Below, one piece after another: positions 6,508-8,860 of a stretch of DNA of 8,860 nucleotides (position 1 is the first letter of the stretch; each line of letters begins with the position of its first letter). The DNA is taken from positions 1 through 8,860 of the forward strand of contig JAQWAN010000068.1 in the NCBI GenBank assembly GCA_028707655.1, read 5' to 3'. The position numbers were made by a program, and so were the translations under genes. The notes beneath the pieces are model-generated. The model was not told the origin of the DNA, did no database searches, and saw only the letters and a program-made list of their open reading frames with translations. The DNA comes from Bacteroidaceae bacterium. Its GTDB lineage: Bacteria > Bacteroidota > Bacteroidia > Bacteroidales > Bacteroidaceae.

Positions 6508-8682
6508 AGCTACCGAGGTTCCCGATCCCATGGAGAGTCCTACATGTGCATGATGCAAAGCAGGCGCATCATTCGTTCCATCACCCGTAACAGCCACCAC
6601 GTCCCCTTTTTGCTTCAAAAGGGCAACCAGTCGTTGTTTATCCGATGGACGCGCACGCGAGAGTATCTTAATCGATTGCGCTCTTTCCAACACCTGCTCA
6701 TCACTCAAAGCCGCGAACTCTTTTCCCGTCATTGTTTGAACAGCATCCGTATCGCTCTTAGCATTCCATAGACCGATATTTACAGCTACATTCTTAGCAG
6801 TAACCATCGTATCACCCGTCACAATCTTTACCTGTACACCTGCTTGTAGACATTGCTCAATAGCAGCTGGTACCTCTTTGCGAATAGGATCTTCAATAGC
6901 CGTTAATCCACAAAAAAGCGGTGCTTTAGCCATTATTAGCTGATCGATAGAGGCTATATCATCCTCTTCTAATATATAATAGGCAAAAGCCAATGTTCGC
7001 ATTCCCTTACTTTGATAATCAAGGAAACGATGTGTGATAGATTCCTCTTCTTCTTGCATCGTTCTTTTTTCCCCATCCTTCATCACCCACGAGCACATAC
7101 CCATAACAATCTCGGATGCCCCTTTAATATACAACACCCGTTGGTTTAGGTGAGGAGAATCGACAATGGTAGCCATAATCTTTCGTTCCGAGGAAAAAGG
7201 CAGTTGCTCCAAGATATGAGCTTGCTCACGAAAAGGAAGATAGGTAACACCCTGCTGCTCTATCCATTGCAAGAGCGCTATCTCTGTAGGATTACCTACA
7301 CCTTTACTATTATTTTCTTTTGCTTCTAGAAAAGCAGTCGAGTTAATACATATATTTTCGGAAACTAACCATTGTTGCTCCTCAGTAGCCTTCTGATAAG
7401 AAAATTGGTCATCCCCAAACAATCGCATCTTACGAACCGTCATGTGGTTACACGTAAGTGTACCCGTTTTATCTGCACAGATCACAGTGATAGCCCCCAT
7501 TGTCTCAGAGGCATGCATCTTACGCACCAGATTGTTGGTAGAAAGCATTCTACGCATATTCAACGCCAAGCTAAGTGTCACACTCATCGGTAATCCCTCT
7601 GGTACAGAGACCACAATCAGTGCCACTGCCACCATAAAATAGGAGACCATCTTTCTACATTCGTCTACGTATAATAAAGAGTTATTTTCTATCTCCACCC
7701 ACGATATATCCGCATAGGTAAAGGCTAGAAACAAAAATAACAGACTCAACAAAGCCCCGCCTATCCAGGTCCATGCAACAAGATGTGAGATTTTCTCTTT
7801 CCACATCTTGGGCAACCAAACAGGCATAGAGATAGCTATCAGGAAGAGTAGAAAACCTATCGTTACTATTTTAGGGCCCAGCGAGACTAGTTCATCCAAT
7901 AATATATTTTTGGAGTATAGAATTAAAAAGAGGAGAAAAGAAACAGATATTCCTACAATACTAATGTAATAAGCTAACCGTTCGAGTTGCACCTTTAAAG
8001 GGGTATCTTTCTCTATTGGCTGCGAAGCTTGATGGGCCACTTGCCCTATCTCCGTACAATCACCAACACGGTCCACACGCATCACAGCATGTCCATTCAT
8101 CACCGTAGAGCCGCGGAGCAGTCGATTAGAAGAATAAGTCACTTCGTTGTATATATTTTCCTCTTTGTCCCACTTGTCTACAAGAGGCTCACCCGTTAAG
8201 CTCGATTCATCTATCTGCAAAGAGATAGCTTGTATAATCTTACCATCAGCAGGGATCTCATCTCCCGCTTCTACCATTACAATGTCGCCTACCACAATAT
8301 CTTTTCGGAAGACCTGTTGAATGCCCCCTTCTCGATAGGTGGTCACCAATTTCTCATCAGACATCGCGTTGAGCAAGTCAAACTTCTTACCTGCATCATA
8401 TTCAAAATAGAAACCTAAGGCAGTAGCTAAGATAATGGCCAAGATGATGCCAACGGTCTCCATATAGTTATTCTCAATAACCGCCATAAACAGCGATAGG
8501 AAAGCTGCTAGAAGTAGAATCTTAATAACAGGATCGTCGAACTTTTCTAAAAAAAGTTTCCAAGCAGACACACGAACGGGAGGGGATAGTTGATTATCAC
8601 CATGCTCCAATCTACTTTTCCTTACTTCCTCTTCAGAAAGCCCATTATATTTCAGTTGAGATCCCATCGACATACCATTCAT
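6505..8682 (-). CDS. N-terminal fragment of the calcium ATPase as translated up to the stop (actuator, P and N domains, M1-M4)
   Basis: The 725-residue product contains the cation ATPase N-terminal domain (about 8-75), helices M1 (about 52-69) and M2 (about 75-93), the actuator domain with TGE at 163-165, and M3 (about 241-257). M4 carries PEGLP at 361-365, whose Glu362 is a calcium ligand in relatives. The phosphorylation motif DKTGTLT is at 404-410 (Asp404), the nucleotide-domain KGA at 520-522, TGD at 622-624 and TGDGTNDAP at 699-707. Two further hydrophobic stretches at about 271-290 and 300-323 lie between M3 and M4 and are not part of the standard ten-helix plan. The chain ends two residues after the conserved SMGSGTS stretch. 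Start choice is uncertain: ATGs at 8682, 8673 and 8667 are all in frame, and the last would begin MGSQLKYNGLSEEEV, which resembles family N-termini best. Confidence 0.75.
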   Translation of the reverse strand: MNGMSMGSQLKYNGLSEEEVRKSRLEHGDNQLSPPVRVSAWKLFLEKFDDPVIKILLLAAFLSLFMAVIENNYMETVGIILAIILATALGFYFEYDAGKKFDLLNAMSDEKLVTTYREGGIQQVFRKDIVVGDIVMVEAGDEIPADGKIIQAISLQIDESSLTGEPLVDKWDKEENIYNEVTYSSNRLLRGSTVMNGHAVMRVDRVGDCTEIGQVAHQASQPIEKDTPLKVQLERLAYYISIVGISVSFLLFLILYSKNILLDELVSLGPKIVTIGFLLFLIAISMPVWLPKMWKEKISHLVAWTWIGGALLSLLFLFLAFTYADISWVEIENNSLLYVDECRKMVSYFMVAVALIVVSVPEGLPMSVTLSLALNMRRMLSTNNLVRKMHASETMGAITVICADKTGTLTCNHMTVRKMRLFGDDQFSYQKATEEQQWLVSENICINSTAFLEAKENNSKGVGNPTEIALLQWIEQQGVTYLPFREQAHILEQLPFSSERKIMATIVDSPHLNQRVLYIKGASEIVMGMCSWVMKDGEKRTMQEEEESITHRFLDYQSKGMRTLAFAYYILEEDDIASIDQLIMAKAPLFCGLTAIEDPIRKEVPAAIEQCLQAGVQVKIVTGDTMVTAKNVAVNIGLWNAKSDTDAVQTMTGKEFAALSDEQVLERAQSIKILSRARPSDKQRLVALLKQKGDVVAVTGDGTNDAPALHHAHVGLSMGSGTSVA

Positions 8683-8740
8683 TATTTGTTAACAAAATTA
8701 CAATATTAATCCACAGAATGCAGATTATTAATTGCTGAAT
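8683..8740 (-). promoter_or_regulatory. Short A/T-rich junction between the IS30 transposase end and the ATPase start; candidate promoter
   Basis: The 58 bp between the transposase stop and the ATPase ATG must hold both the insertion sequence terminus and any promoter for the ATPase. On the minus strand TAATTTTG (8700-8693) matches the Bacteroidetes -7 consensus TAnnTTTG exactly. The expected TTTG/TTG element about 19 bp upstream is absent (CTGC is found there). The box sits only about 10 bp before the ATG at 8682, so transcripts from it would favour a leaderless start or the ATGs at 8673 or 8667. I cannot locate the exact IS boundary or a target-site duplication without the other end. Confidence 0.3.
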
Positions 8741-8765
8741 TCAACCTGCAAATGCAACTGAATTC
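8737..8765. repeat. Imperfect inverted repeat at the transposase stop codon
   Basis: GAATTCA (8737-8743) pairs with TGAATTC (8759-8765), and TGC (8747-8749) pairs with GCA (8754-8756) around the loop AAAT, leaving a small internal bulge. The hairpin spans the last codons and stop of the transposase. No T-run follows it on the minus strand, so it is not a typical intrinsic terminator. It may belong to the insertion sequence end. Confidence 0.4.
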
Positions 8766-8860
8766 TGGTTAATAATTTGTTTAAATTTCTCATTAGGTGT
8801 GAGGTACCCAAGCCTTTTACGAGGTCGATTATTTAGTTTGTTTTCAATCCATTTAATCTG
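8741..8860 (-). CDS. IS30-family transposase, C-terminal 39 residues
   Basis: Reading the minus strand from the right edge to the TGA at 8743-8741 gives exactly 40 codons including the stop. The peptide contains KLNNRPRKRLGYLTPNEKF, the signature end of the IS30-family DDE integrase domain (NNRPRK.LG...P.E.F), followed by a short tail ending QNSVAFAG. The rest of the transposase, including the catalytic DDE residues and the helix-turn-helix domain, lies outside the window. It is oriented the same way as the downstream ATPase, so transcription of the transposase could read into that gene. Whether the element is complete cannot be seen. Confidence 0.88.
   Translation of the reverse strand, partial: QIKWIENKLNNRPRKRLGYLTPNEKFKQIINQNSVAFAG

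Larger units (their letters stand above)
5797..8682 (-). pseudogene. PMCA-type calcium-translocating P-type ATPase, interrupted by one in-frame stop
   Basis: The complete frame spans 961 codons, of which codon 726 is TAA (6505-6507). The parts on either side are in the same frame and nothing is lost: upstream reads GLSMGSGTSVA, then the stop, then EASDITIMDDSFASI. In the family this stretch is normally SVAKEASDI, so a single AAA-to-TAA change accounts for the break. Motifs on both sides are otherwise well preserved, which argues for a very recent mutation, a sequencing error, or less likely readthrough. The family pumps Ca2+ out of the cytoplasm using ATP. If the stop is real, a normal ribosome would make a 725-residue protein without M5-M10 and without the M5/M6 calcium ligands, which should be inactive. 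It is the likely first gene of the ATPase-HAD-ribF run, with an IS30 end just upstream. Confidence 0.85.
8737..8860 (-). mobile_element. Right-hand end of an IS30-family insertion sequence (partial)
   Basis: The transposase tail shows that an IS30-type element enters from the right edge. In this family the terminal inverted repeat lies at or just after the transposase stop, so the element should end somewhere in about 8690-8740. I set the left limit conservatively at the hairpin near the stop codon. The true boundary, inverted repeats and target duplication cannot be defined from one end. Confidence 0.6.

Noticed and set aside
6397..6771. A 124-codon open frame on the plus strand covering the ATPase stop codon
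   Set aside because: It is antisense to well-conserved ATPase coding sequence on both sides, and its translation shows no recognisable domain. It is a shadow frame.
8737..8765. Hairpin as a rho-independent terminator for the transposase
   Set aside because: No T-run follows on the minus strand and the stem is interrupted by a bulge. An insertion-sequence end structure is more plausible.

Overview
The window looks like chromosomal DNA from a member of the Bacteroidota, most likely order Bacteroidales. The evidence is moderate-to-low GC, A-rich rather than strongly Shine-Dalgarno leaders, and the gene string ftsX - DUF3098 - uppP - truB - queA, which is a familiar Bacteroidetes arrangement. 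Genus and species cannot be fixed from the sequence alone. All recognisable genes lie on the minus strand, so transcription runs from right to left.

From right to left, in transcription order: the last 39 codons of an IS30-family transposase (8741-8860, running off the right edge); a PMCA-type calcium P-type ATPase reading frame (8682-5797) interrupted by one in-frame TAA at codon 726; a HAD-family phosphatase (5775-5089); bifunctional riboflavin kinase/FAD synthetase ribF (5092-4172), overlapping the HAD gene by 4 bp; a 102-bp intergenic gap; a zinc-ribbon class I SAM methyltransferase (4069-3161); ftsX (3192-2296); a small two-helix DUF3098 membrane protein (2272-2033); undecaprenyl-diphosphatase uppP (2000-1155); tRNA pseudouridine-55 synthase truB (1103-390); and the first 125 codons of queA (377-1, running off the left edge).

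The gaps are short (12-51 bp) or negative, except for the 102 bp between ribF and the methyltransferase. This suggests two transcription units: ATPase-HAD-ribF, and methyltransferase-ftsX-DUF3098-uppP-truB-queA. The second combines cell-envelope functions (FtsX, lipid carrier recycling by UppP) with tRNA modification (TruB, QueA). The first combines ion transport, a phosphatase and flavin cofactor synthesis.

Most of the window is ordinary housekeeping sequence. The part worth a second look is the right third. The calcium ATPase has a single nonsense codon in an otherwise intact 961-codon frame, an apparent extra pair of membrane helices between M3 and M4, a small cysteine cluster near its C-terminus, and an IS30 end placed directly against its 5' side. 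I found no CRISPR array, rRNA, tRNA, defence system or other clearly undescribed system. No gene-free stretch exceeds 300 bases.
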